Assembly: GCF_027460065.1 (NCBI RefSeq)
Contig: NZ_JAPYZZ010000001.1
Coordinates: 1 to 64,000 of the forward strand
DNA from: Martinezella rhizogenes
Lineage (GTDB): Bacteria > Pseudomonadota > Alphaproteobacteria > Rhizobiales > Rhizobiaceae
Direction: 5' to 3'
DNA length: 64,000 bases
Below the pieces are notes generated by a model that was not told the DNA's origin, searched no databases, and saw nothing but the letters and a program-made list of their open reading frames with translations. This document shows, piece after piece, positions 54,325 through 62,562 of this stretch; positions within the stretch are counted from its first letter, which is position 1, and every line of letters begins with the position of its first letter. Both the position numbers and the translations under genes were made by a program.

Positions 54325-55571
54325 GCACACAGACCGTCACCATCAAGAGCCTCGGCGCGCAGGGCGATGGCATCGCACACTGTCCCGACGGCCCGGTCTA
54401 TGTGCCTTTCGCGCTGCCCGGCGAAACGGTCGCCATTGCCAAGGTCAAGGATCAGGGCACAGTCATGTCGATAACGGAAGCTTCGGCTGACCGCCGTGAC
54501 CCCGTCTGTCGCCACTTTGGTCCAGAAGGCGTCAACGGCACCTGCGGCGGCTGTTCGTTGCAGCATATGGCTGATCAACCTTACCGCGCCTTCAAGCGGG
54601 AACTGGTGGTTTCGGCACTGAGATCGAAGGGTCTGACCCCGCCAGTGGACGATCTCGTCATCTGTCGTCCCGGCGAGCGCCGCCGTGCGGTGTTTGCCGC
54701 CCGCAAGACGGAAAAGGGCCTGCTGCTGGGCTTCAGCCAGGCCAACAGCCATCACATCGTCGCCATCGAGGAATGTCCCGTCACCTCGTCCGGCATCGTC
54801 TCGCGGCTCGATGCTATCAGAGCCATCGGGCTTTCCATGGTGGCGAATGCCGAGCCGTTCCGCATCACCGTTCTCGAAACGCTCTCCGGTCTCGATATTT
54901 CCGTCGAGGGCATCAAGTCGGTCAACGACAAGCAGCGGCGCACGCTCACGGAAACGGTGCTGGCCATGCGCGGCATCGCCCGCGTTTCGCTGTCGGGTGA
55001 AATCCTGATCGAACCGCAAAAGCCAATCATCGAATTCGGCGGCGTTGCGGTTTCGCCGCCGGCAGGCGGTTTCACGCAGGCGACGAAGCAGGCCGAAGAC
55101 GCCATGGCGGAACTGGTGCTTGCCCATGTCGGCAAATCCAAGCGCATCGCCGATCTGTTCTGCGGTTCCGGTACATTTGCGCTCAGACTGGCGCGCATCG
55201 GCAAGGTGCATGCGGTGGAAGCCGAAGACAAGCCGCTGAAGGCACTGGATTTCGCCGCCCGCAATACGCAGGGCCTGAAGCCGGTCAGCGTCGAGAAGCG
55301 CGATCTCTTCCGCCGACCGCTGATGACAAGCGAACTCAAGAATTACGATGCCGTCGTGTTCGATCCGCCGCGTGCGGGTGCGGAATTCCAGTGCAAGGAA
55401 CTTGCCCGCAGCACGGTGAAGAAGATCGTTGCGGTGAGCTGCAATCCGCTAACACTCGCACGCGATCTCGCTATCCTCACGGAAGGCGGCTACCGCGTCA
55501 CCCGCGTCACGCCGGTCGACCAGTTCCTGTGGTCGCCGCATGTGGAAGCAGTGGCGGTGCTGGAGAAATAA
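54321..55571 (+). CDS. RumA/TrmA-type RNA m5U methyltransferase
   Basis: 416 residues. TRAM-like start ('TIKSLGAQGDGIAHCPDG'); iron-sulfur cysteines in 'CRHFGPEGVNGTCGGCSLQHM'; SAM site 'IADLFCGSGTFALRLARIG'; catalytic Cys in 'IVAVSCNPLTLARDL' and 'DAVVFDPPRAGAE'. It methylates a uridine in 23S rRNA or tRNA; which one is not decidable. Translationally coupled to tlyA. Confidence 0.92.
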   Translation: MSTQTVTIKSLGAQGDGIAHCPDGPVYVPFALPGETVAIAKVKDQGTVMSITEASADRRDPVCRHFGPEGVNGTCGGCSLQHMADQPYRAFKRELVVSALRSKGLTPPVDDLVICRPGERRRAVFAARKTEKGLLLGFSQANSHHIVAIEECPVTSSGIVSRLDAIRAIGLSMVANAEPFRITVLETLSGLDISVEGIKSVNDKQRRTLTETVLAMRGIARVSLSGEILIEPQKPIIEFGGVAVSPPAGGFTQATKQAEDAMAELVLAHVGKSKRIADLFCGSGTFALRLARIGKVHAVEAEDKPLKALDFAARNTQGLKPVSVEKRDLFRRPLMTSELKNYDAVVFDPPRAGAEFQCKELARSTVKKIVAVSCNPLTLARDLAILTEGGYRVTRVTPVDQFLWSPHVEAVAVLEK

Positions 55572-55889
55572 TCACCAGGCGGTATCGACCGTGCCGTTGC
55601 CGACGACGCCCGAGCAGCGGCAGGCGCCACCGACGCGACCCCGTTCCAGCGGGCAGATATAGGGCCGGCGGCGATTGGCGCTCTCCGGCGGGGTGATGAC
55701 GCAGACGAAACGCGCGCGGCGCATGCGATCGCGATTGCTGCCGGAGTAATAGTCCTGGCTACCATCATCGTAAGACTGCGCCAGAATGATATCGTTGCCG
55801 GAAGCCACAGGCGGCGGCGTGATCGCTGCCGCTTCGCCAAGGGTTGTGGCGGAGAGGAAGACGGACAGGGCGAAAACGACGTGACGCAT
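55572..55889 (-). CDS. Exported Cys-containing hypothetical protein
   Basis: 105 residues from the ATG giving 'MRHVVFALSVFLSATTLGEAAA', a signal peptide. The mature part has 'SYDDGSQDYYSGSNRDRMRRARFVC' in part, then cysteines in 'YICPLERGRVGGACRCSGVV', four in 60 residues, which may form disulfides. No family recognised. It abuts the stop of the convergent RNA methyltransferase with no gap. Confidence 0.7.
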   Translation of the reverse strand: MRHVVFALSVFLSATTLGEAAAITPPPVASGNDIILAQSYDDGSQDYYSGSNRDRMRRARFVCVITPPESANRRRPYICPLERGRVGGACRCSGVVGNGTVDTAW

Positions 55890-55999
55890 ACGGGTGGCCT
55901 TCGGAAGCAGGGTTGCGATCCAACGTTGCGGGACCGGTTGGACGACCATACATAATCCGCATTCACAAGCACAGCGGCCTTGCTCGGCATCGCCGCGAG

Positions 56000-56123
56000 T
56001 TTCTTCTCCCCGCCGGGGAGAAGGTGGCCCGAAGGGTCGGATGAGGGGGAACCCTCACCGCACATCTCTGCCCTCGCCCCCTCATCCCGCTGCCGCGGAC
56101 TTCTCCCCGACGGGGAGAAGAAA
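56000..56123. repeat. 124-bp palindromic repeat (type B), copy 4
   Basis: Same orientation as the copies at 21067 and 35989, with 'CTTCTCCCCGACGGGGAGAA' near the right end. It lies between the Cys-rich secreted protein gene and the enoyl-CoA hydratase gene, both on the minus strand. Confidence 0.88.
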
Positions 56124-56173
56124 CAAGCGGCACACTCTCTGACGGCAAGCAACGACCCCGTTTTCTTGAGCGC

Positions 56174-56932
56174 TCAGCGGCGCATGAAGGCCTCGAAGGC
56201 AGCGCGTGCTTCCGCACTCTGCAGCTGCGCGATGAAATGGCGGCCTTCCTCTTCGATGCGGGCAAGTATGTCCTGCGGGTTGCCGCGCACCAGATCGCGG
56301 GCGATCTTCAGCGCCTGCTGCGGTTTGGCGGCAAGACGGGTGGCGAGCGCCAGCGTTTCGGCCTCTACATGTTCTGGCGCGACGACTTTCCAGATCAGCC
56401 CGGCCTGCCACGCCTGTTCGGCGGAAAAACCCTCACCCATGGCAAGCAGCGCAAATGCGCGCTGGTGGCCAATGAGTTTCGGCACAAGCAGGCTGGAGGC
56501 CGCTTCCGGCACCAGTGCCAGATCCACGAAGGGTGTCTTGAACAGGCTGCGGCTGGAGGCGACCGTCAGGTCACAATGCAGGTTCAGCGTCGTGCCGATG
56601 CCGATGGCGAGCCCGTCCACGCCGGAAACCAATGGTTTTTCGAAGGCGACCAGCGCTTTCAGAAATTCGAGTGCCGCAAGCTTGCCCTTGCCGCCCGACA
56701 TGGCGAAGGCCAGGAAATCGGCCATGTCATTGCCGGCGGAAAAGCAGCCTTCCGTGCCGAGAAAGGCGACGACCCGAATTTCGGGGTTCGCATTGGCGGC
56801 ATACAGGGCCTCGGCCATGCGCAGATACATCGCATCGGTGATGGCGTTTTTCTTCTCCGGCCGGTTGAAGCGGATGGTCAGAACCTCAGGCGCATGGCCA
56901 ACCGGCTCAACGAGAATATGATCGTCCGACAT
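56174..56932 (-). CDS. Enoyl-CoA hydratase/isomerase-family protein
   Basis: 252 residues from the ATG giving 'MSDDHILVEPVGHAPEVLT'. Crotonase fold: 'RPEKKNAITDAMYLRM', oxyanion residues in 'CFSAGNDMADFL' and 'LVSGVDGLAIGIGTTLNLHCDL', and 'DLALVPEAASSLLVPKLIG', which keeps one of the two catalytic Glu. It may be an isomerase or hydratase in beta-oxidation. It lies 10 bp after the acyl-CoA dehydrogenase gene, so both are co-transcribed. Confidence 0.92.
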   Translation of the reverse strand: MSDDHILVEPVGHAPEVLTIRFNRPEKKNAITDAMYLRMAEALYAANANPEIRVVAFLGTEGCFSAGNDMADFLAFAMSGGKGKLAALEFLKALVAFEKPLVSGVDGLAIGIGTTLNLHCDLTVASSRSLFKTPFVDLALVPEAASSLLVPKLIGHQRAFALLAMGEGFSAEQAWQAGLIWKVVAPEHVEAETLALATRLAAKPQQALKIARDLVRGNPQDILARIEEEGRHFIAQLQSAEARAAFEAFMRR

Positions 56933-56942
56933 CTGAAACTCC

Positions 56943-58727
56943 TCAAGCCAACAGGGGGCGGGCGGCGGCAAGGCTTGCCGCGCCTAATATAACGCGATCC
57001 TTCAGCGCCGCCGTTTCCGCCAGCAGGTTTTCCGCCGCAAAACGGCAAAGTGCGGCGCGATGCCCGCCCCTGCCATCATCGACGGAGACCAATGCGCCCT
57101 TGGCGAGATAGGCACCTGTCAGAGCCAGGCCGAAGAGCCGCTGATAGGCCGTGGCACCGGCAAGCGCAGCTTCGGTTTCCCCAGCCTTGATGCGGGAGAG
57201 CAGCCAGTCGGTCGTCGTTTCCAGATCGTTGAGGCTGGCTTCAAGATAACGGGCGGTCTCGCCAAGGTCATCGCGGTTAGACGCGGCCGTCCGGGCGGCA
57301 ATTTCACTCAATTCGCGAATGAAACCGCGCACCTGTGCACCCTCGGAGAGCGGCAGCTTGCGCAGCACCAGATCGATGGCCTGAATGCCGTTGGTGCCCT
57401 CGTAGATCGGCGCGATGCGGGCATCGCGCAGATAACGCGCAGCACCTGTCTCCTCGATGAAGCCCATGCCGCCATGCACCTGAATGCCCATGGAGGCGAC
57501 ATCCACACCGGCATCGGTGGAGAAGGATTTCGCAATCGGCGTGAGAAGAGCAGCGCGCTCCTGCCAGTGAGTGCGCTGGGTGGCGTCTTCGGTCGCATGC
57601 GCCATGTCGATGGCATGGGCGCAGCTGAAGGAAATCGCCCGCGACCCTTGAGTCAGCGCCTTCATCGTCAGAAGCGTTCTGGCGATGTCAGGGTGTTCGA
57701 TGATCGGGCTCATGCCGGAGCCTTGCCAGCCGGGCGCCTTGCCCTGTGTACGCTCTTTCGCGTATTCGATCGCCTTCTGGGTCGCCGCCTCGCAGATCGC
57801 CACGCCCTGCATGCCGACCGCAAGGCGGGCGTTGTTCATCATGGTGAACATGCAGGCAAGGCCCTTGTTCTCCTCGCCGATCAGCCAGCCCAAAGCGCCC
57901 TTTTCGTCACCGAATTTGCCGTCGCCGAAGATCATCGTGCAGGTGGGTGAGCCGTGAATGCCGAGCTTGTGCTCCAGCGAATGGCAAAACAGGTCGTTGC
58001 GGTTGCCCGGTGCGCCCTTTTCATCGGGCAGGAATTTCGGCACGAGGAACAGCGAGATGCCGCGCGTGCCGGCCGGCGCATCCGGCAGACGGGCGAGAAC
58101 GAGGTGGATGATATTATCCGCTGCATCGTGTTCGCCCCAGGTGATGAAAATCTTCTGGCCGAAGATGCGATAGGTGCCGTCACCATTGCGCTCCGCCCGG
58201 GTCTTCAGCACACCAAGGTCCGATCCTGCATGGGGTTCGGTGAGGTTCATGGTACCGGTCCACTCGCCGGATACGAGTTTCGGCAGATAGGTTCGCTTTA
58301 GATCGTTACTGCCATGGGTAACGATGGCTTCCACCGCGCCCATGGTGAGCGTCGGCGCCAGCGCAAAGGCCATGGAGCCGGAATTCCACATTTCCAGCGC
58401 TGCGACATTCAGCATATGCGGCAGGTTCTGGCCGCCGAATTCTTCCGGCGCCGTCAGACTGTTCCAGCCCGCTTCCGCCCAGCGGTGATAAAGATCGGCC
58501 CATCCGTCCGGCGTCGTCACCTTGCCATCTGCAAGCTTCGCGCCCTGACGGTCACCGATATCGGCGAGCGGGGCGATCTCTCCGGTGGCAAAACGGCCGG
58601 CTTCCTCAAGAATGGCATCGACGAGATCTTCGCTCAGCTCTCCCAGCACACCCTTTGAGAGCGCGTCTTCAAGACCCGCCACATGCTTGAGTGTAAAGGC
58701 GATATCATCCACCGGCGCGCTATACAT
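56943..58727 (-). CDS. Acyl-CoA dehydrogenase (long form)
   Basis: 594 residues, larger than the usual 380 because of an extra C-terminal domain. FAD/CoA residues: 'WTGTMNLTEPHAGSDLG', 'FGQKIFITWGEHD', 'QVHGGMGFIEE', 'RDARIAPIYEGTNGIQAIDLV' with 'YEGTNG' typical. It begins fatty-acid beta-oxidation of long acyl chains. The hydratase gene follows directly. Confidence 0.94.
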   Translation of the reverse strand: MYSAPVDDIAFTLKHVAGLEDALSKGVLGELSEDLVDAILEEAGRFATGEIAPLADIGDRQGAKLADGKVTTPDGWADLYHRWAEAGWNSLTAPEEFGGQNLPHMLNVAALEMWNSGSMAFALAPTLTMGAVEAIVTHGSNDLKRTYLPKLVSGEWTGTMNLTEPHAGSDLGVLKTRAERNGDGTYRIFGQKIFITWGEHDAADNIIHLVLARLPDAPAGTRGISLFLVPKFLPDEKGAPGNRNDLFCHSLEHKLGIHGSPTCTMIFGDGKFGDEKGALGWLIGEENKGLACMFTMMNNARLAVGMQGVAICEAATQKAIEYAKERTQGKAPGWQGSGMSPIIEHPDIARTLLTMKALTQGSRAISFSCAHAIDMAHATEDATQRTHWQERAALLTPIAKSFSTDAGVDVASMGIQVHGGMGFIEETGAARYLRDARIAPIYEGTNGIQAIDLVLRKLPLSEGAQVRGFIRELSEIAARTAASNRDDLGETARYLEASLNDLETTTDWLLSRIKAGETEAALAGATAYQRLFGLALTGAYLAKGALVSVDDGRGGHRAALCRFAAENLLAETAALKDRVILGAASLAAARPLLA

Positions 58728-58949
58728 GCTGCCTCCTCCCGAAGCTCTTGCATCTTGCTACTGCCCTCGGGCTAAATGATTTTTACGTAAACGTCAATTT
58801 GAAAATTCCCGCGATTTCGACAGGTTTGTTATAAAACTGTCATGTGAATTTGCTCAGCATGCGATGACATGCGCCTCGCCGCTGCCGCTCCCACCCCGGA
58901 ACGACGGACGCCTCCCCTCCTCCCATCCCCGCCGGTCAGGACTGCCACG

Positions 58950-59945
58950 ATGGATCTCATAACGCCCACCATTCCCGGCCTTGTCTGGGCCTATCACTTC
59001 CAGCCCGGGAAAGCCCCGTGCCGCCGGCTGGCGCCCGATGCCGGCTTCGACGAGATGACCGGATATGAGGGGTTCTACTGGCTGCATCTCAATCTCGCCG
59101 ACCAGCGGGTTGCCGGCTTCCTCGAAACGATCGTCGGCCTCGACCCAGCGGCACGGGCGAGCCTCACCACCCATGAGACACACCCTTCCATCGTGGTCGA
59201 TGAAAAATCGCTCTATGGCACGCTGGTCGATTTCCAGCGCGAGTTCGACAAGGAAACGCGCGATTTCGGCTGGCTGCATTTTGCGGTGAGTGATCGCTTC
59301 ATCATCACCACCCGCCTGCAGCCGCTGCATTCGGTGGACCGGCTGAAAGCGGCGGTCGACAAGAATTCCAACCGCTACCTCACACCATCGCATGTTTTCG
59401 AAGGTCTCGTGGCCGAATTCCAGCGGTCGCTCATCAATCTGGTGATGGAGACAACGGAAGAGCTCAACGCCATCGAGGACATGGTCTATGACAGCGAGAA
59501 CCGCGACGAGCGGCGGCGCCTTGCCCCGCTGCGCCGCACGGTCGTGCGCCTGCACCGGCATTTGCGCACCGTGCTCACCCTGATGCGGCGCGCTTCGGCC
59601 GCCGATGACGACGAGATGCCTGACGGTTTCGAGGATGTCGCTTCCCGCCTGATGGGACGGCTCGAGGCTGTCGATCACGACGTCTATGCGCTGCAGGAGC
59701 GTGCAAGGCTGCTGCATGAAGAAATCGATTCCAAACTCTCGTCTGAAACCAACCGGCACCTTTATATCCTGTCGCTGATGACGGCATTCCTGCTGCCGCC
59801 ATCGCTGGTGACCGGTTTCTTCGGCATGAATACGGATGAGTTGCCGTTCACCGTTGGCACTGGCGGCACCATGGCAGCCAGCATCTTCATCGTGATTTCG
59901 GTGGCGCTCGCCTGGTTCGTCCTGAAACGGGCGCGGATTTTGTGA
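58950..59945 (+). CDS. CorA/ZntB-type metal transporter
   Basis: 331 residues. A large cytoplasmic N-terminal funnel domain (with 'GFYWLHLNLADQRV') and two membrane helices near the C-terminus with the pore signature 'FFGMNTDELPF' (GMN; the following Thr-Asp-Glu rather than MPE favours ZntB). It probably carries Zn2+ or Mg2+. The start ATG at 58950 is chosen since the upstream in-frame ATG at 58869 begins with a low-complexity stretch. Confidence 0.9.
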   Translation: MDLITPTIPGLVWAYHFQPGKAPCRRLAPDAGFDEMTGYEGFYWLHLNLADQRVAGFLETIVGLDPAARASLTTHETHPSIVVDEKSLYGTLVDFQREFDKETRDFGWLHFAVSDRFIITTRLQPLHSVDRLKAAVDKNSNRYLTPSHVFEGLVAEFQRSLINLVMETTEELNAIEDMVYDSENRDERRRLAPLRRTVVRLHRHLRTVLTLMRRASAADDDEMPDGFEDVASRLMGRLEAVDHDVYALQERARLLHEEIDSKLSSETNRHLYILSLMTAFLLPPSLVTGFFGMNTDELPFTVGTGGTMAASIFIVISVALAWFVLKRARIL

Positions 59946-59991
59946 CAGCAAAGGTGACCGGACGGCTCTGTCAACTTCAGCCTTAAATCTA

Positions 59992-60516
59992 TCAGCTGTA
60001 AGGCGAATAGCAAGGCTGGCGCGGGCCATGGTAGGGCTGGAACGTGTTGCTATAGGCATCGTAGGAACGATAGCGGCCATAGCACCAGTTCACATGCGCC
60101 TGGCTCATGCCTCCCCGGCGGATCGGGCGATATTCACGATAGACCGGGCGCGGACGATATTCCGGAACCGGGCGGTAGACTTCTCGCGGCTGCGACAGGG
60201 CGCCACCGATGATCGCACCCGTCGCAAAGGCTGCGAGCGGGAACCAGTAACCGTCATGGTGACGATAGCCCGGGCGGTAATCGCGATAACCACGATGGCC
60301 GCCATACCAGCCGCGACGGTCACCCCAGTCGCCGCGACCATCGCGGTCGCGCCAATATTGGACATTCACGACATTGTTGCTGGCATCATTGCCTGCGGTC
60401 TCAACGCTCTTCGGCGCGGTCTGCAATGGCATCGCTGCTTCCGCCGGAACAATCGCTCCCGCAACCACAATCGCAGAAAGACCGACAGCCATGATATTCT
60501 TGATATAGCTTTTCAT
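59992..60516 (-). CDS. BA14K-family exported protein
   Basis: 174 residues from the ATG giving '[20 protein letters not shown]', a signal peptide ending near 'AEAAMP'. Tyr-, Arg- and Gly-rich mature region ('[21 protein letters not shown]'), a hydrophobic patch '[18 protein letters not shown]', and the BA14K core '[31 protein letters not shown]' in part. BA14K is a Brucella immunoreactive lectin-like protein. Paralogue at 60738. Confidence 0.9.
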   Translation of the reverse strand: MKSYIKNIMAVGLSAIVVAGAIVPAEAAMPLQTAPKSVETAGNDASNNVVNVQYWRDRDGRGDWGDRRGWYGGHRGYRDYRPGYRHHDGYWFPLAAFATGAIIGGALSQPREVYRPVPEYRPRPVYREYRPIRRGGMSQAHVNWCYGRYRSYDAYSNTFQPYHGPRQPCYSPYS

Positions 60517-60701
60517 CTGACTTCCTCCATTCACGACGGTCAAAAGCCCGTTCTCCGTGAATAATAACACTTTTCTCTTCTCATTCGGCCAGTTTTTCGG
60601 TCTGGCTGGACATTCCAGGTTGCAGGCTAGGCGTTTTCGCCTGAACCCAGCATTAACGGTCTCATCACGCTTCGTTTACCCAATCGGGCAGCTGCAAAAC
60701 A

Positions 60702-60727
60702 AAAGCCCGGATCAAGATCCGGGCTTT
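60702..60727 (-). terminator. Rho-independent terminator after the second BA14K gene
   Basis: A 12-bp perfect stem AAAGCCCGGATC/GATCCGGGCTTT with an AA loop, followed on the minus strand by TTGTTTTGC. It ends the transcript of the BA14K gene at 60738. Confidence 0.85.
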
Positions 60728-60737
60728 CGAAAACCTA

Positions 60738-61202
60738 TCAGCGGCTGTAGGGCGATACGCATATGCGGCGCGGACCGCTGCTCGGCTGATAGCTGTTGTC
60801 GTAGGCTCGATACGACCGCCAGCGGTTCTGACACCACGAAACATGGCTGCCGCCATAGGTCGGGCGCGGCTGCTGCATGGCACCGCCGATGATCGCGCCT
60901 GCGGCGAAGGCTGCCAGCGGGAACCAGTAGCCGTTATGATAACGGTAGCCCGGACGACGATCGCGATAGCCGCGGTGGCCGTTGTAATAGCCGTCACGCG
61001 GCGGGCGCGGGCGATACATGCGGTCGCCATGCCTGCGGTCATAACGGCGGTCCCATTCGCGATACTGCACCGGCACCACATTATCAGTGGAAACCGCCGG
61101 CTTAGGCATCGGGACAGGCACCTGAAACGCCTGAGACGGCGTAAAGCTGGTGATGAACACGATCATCGCTGTAGCGATGCTCGTTGTCCGGAAATTCATC
61201 AT
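60738..61202 (-). CDS. BA14K-family exported protein
   Basis: 154 residues. Signal peptide ends near 'SFTPSQAF'; mature sequence has 'DRRYDRRHGDRMYRPRP', the same '[18 protein letters not shown]' patch as its neighbour and BA14K core 'SWCQNRWRSYRAYDNSYQ' with 'RRICVSPYS'. The start could be either of the two adjacent ATG codons. An EcfG-type promoter lies about 115 bp upstream (61317-61341), absent for the paralogue at 59992. Confidence 0.9.
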   Translation of the reverse strand: MMNFRTTSIATAMIVFITSFTPSQAFQVPVPMPKPAVSTDNVVPVQYREWDRRYDRRHGDRMYRPRPPRDGYYNGHRGYRDRRPGYRYHNGYWFPLAAFAAGAIIGGAMQQPRPTYGGSHVSWCQNRWRSYRAYDNSYQPSSGPRRICVSPYSR

Positions 61203-61316
61203 GATCTTCCTCCGTTTGCTTCAGCGCGTTGGACCGCGCCTTTTCACCCACTCACTCTTGCCGGAGATAAGGGTCAGCCCCCGTTTCTACACCCGAGAAG
61301 AATTCGATGACGTGCA

Positions 61317-61341
61317 AACGAGTTTAGGGAAATTTAGTTCC
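61317..61341 (-). promoter_or_regulatory. EcfG-type general stress promoter for BA14K gene
   Basis: On the minus strand: GGAAC, 16 bases, CGTT. It matches the alphaproteobacterial general stress consensus exactly. Transcription would start near 61308, leaving a leader of about 105 nt before the BA14K start. Confidence 0.75.
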
Positions 61342-61383
61342 ATGACAACTATCCGGTGAAAGATGGGAAAGATGACACGCAGC

Positions 61384-61424
61384 CTGATCGCTTTGTCTTT
61401 TCCCGGAAAAGCCAAAGCGATCAG
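61384..61424. other. Long composite hairpin
   Basis: A perfect 12-bp outer stem (61384-61395 with 61413-61424) continues through one mismatch into a 7-bp inner stem (61397-61403 with 61405-61411) around a one-base centre, so 19 pairs in 41 bases. It lies 50 bp past the GbcB stop, beyond another hairpin. It may be a second terminator, an RNA stability element or a mobile-element remnant. Confidence 0.6.
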
Positions 61425-61435
61425 CTTATACATGT

Positions 61436-61463
61436 CTCCCAAAACCGATGACAGTTTTGGGAG
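61436..61463 (-). terminator. Stem-loop after the GbcB gene
   Basis: A 10-bp perfect stem CTCCCAAAAC/GTTTTGGGAG with an 8-nt loop begins 10 bp past the stop of the reductase gene. Terminator-like, though U residues lie within the stem more than after it. Confidence 0.55.
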
Positions 61464-61472
61464 ATGCTGACG

Positions 61473-62555
61473 TCACGCCTCCACCTTCACATCGGTCAAC
61501 GGCCGTGAGCAGCAGGCAAGAATATAGCCTTCCTCGATTTCATCATCGAGAATACCGCCATTGTGGTTCATCTCCACCTCGCCGGAGAGCTTCAGTACCC
61601 GGCAGGTGCCGCAGATGCCGGATTCGCAGGCGGCGCCGATACGAACACCGGCGGCACGCGCCGTCATCAGAACCGTCTGGCCGGGCTGGCAGGGCATCTC
61701 TTTTCCGGAAAGGGTGAAACCCACCATCGACAGCGCTTCGCCGTCGGCACCGGTGACAACTGTTTCACCCACGCTGACCGGAGCGGCCGGCGCAAAGCTT
61801 TCCTGATGATAGCGGCTCATATCGAAGCCGGATGCGTCGAGCATCGAGCGGACGGCGGCCATGAACGGCTCCGGACCGCAACAGAAGACGGTGCGATCCA
61901 TGAAATCATGCGCCAGCAGCGCAATCTTGGCCTTGTCGACCATGCCCCTCAGGCCGGACCAGAGATCGGTGCGGCCGCATTTCTCGACAATGAAGCCGAG
62001 CGACAGGTTCGGCATGAAACGGGCGAGATATTCCAGCTCGTGACGGAAGACGATATCGCCGGGCGTGCGTGAACAGTTGATGAAGGTGATGTCGCTCTGC
62101 GGCGCGCGGTCGCTCATGTCGCGCACCATCGACATCATCGGCGTGACACCGGAGCCTGCCGAGATGAACAGATATTTGTCGCCGGGATGCTTGACGTAGG
62201 AAAAGTCGCCGAGCGGTCCGAGCGCCCGGATCTTCATGCCGGGCTTCAGATTATCGAACATCCAGCGCGTGCCGATGCTGGTGGCCTGCGCCTTCACCGT
62301 GACCGACAGCGCATAGGGCCGCGACGGGCTGGAGGACAATGTGTAGGTGCGGTAAACGGGCTCCGTACCCACGGGCAATTCCAGCGTGACGAACTGGCCC
62401 GGCAGATAACGGAACCAGTTCTGATCCTCGGAGCGGAACAGGAACGTCATCACGTCCGATGTCTCGGGCGTCACTGAAATGCATTCCAGCAGCTGGAGCT
62501 TGTCGCTCCACGGCTTCATCTCGTCTATGTGCTTGTAGGTCACAACCATATTCAT
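61473..62555 (-). CDS. Hybrid NAD(P)H oxidoreductase, GbcB-like
   Basis: 360 residues. An FAD domain ('YRTYTLSSSPSRPYAL' and 'FISAGSGVTPMMSMVRDM'), an NAD domain ('VFCCGPEPFMAAVRSML') and a C-terminal plant-type 2Fe-2S ferredoxin with CxxxxCxxC as 'CESGICGTC'. It passes electrons to the Rieske oxygenase. It follows the oxygenase gene by 7 bp. Names such as GbcB are by similarity, not tested. Confidence 0.88.
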   Translation of the reverse strand: MNMVVTYKHIDEMKPWSDKLQLLECISVTPETSDVMTFLFRSEDQNWFRYLPGQFVTLELPVGTEPVYRTYTLSSSPSRPYALSVTVKAQATSIGTRWMFDNLKPGMKIRALGPLGDFSYVKHPGDKYLFISAGSGVTPMMSMVRDMSDRAPQSDITFINCSRTPGDIVFRHELEYLARFMPNLSLGFIVEKCGRTDLWSGLRGMVDKAKIALLAHDFMDRTVFCCGPEPFMAAVRSMLDASGFDMSRYHQESFAPAAPVSVGETVVTGADGEALSMVGFTLSGKEMPCQPGQTVLMTARAAGVRIGAACESGICGTCRVLKLSGEVEMNHNGGILDDEIEEGYILACCSRPLTDVKVEA

Positions 62556-62562
62556 CTTCGCA

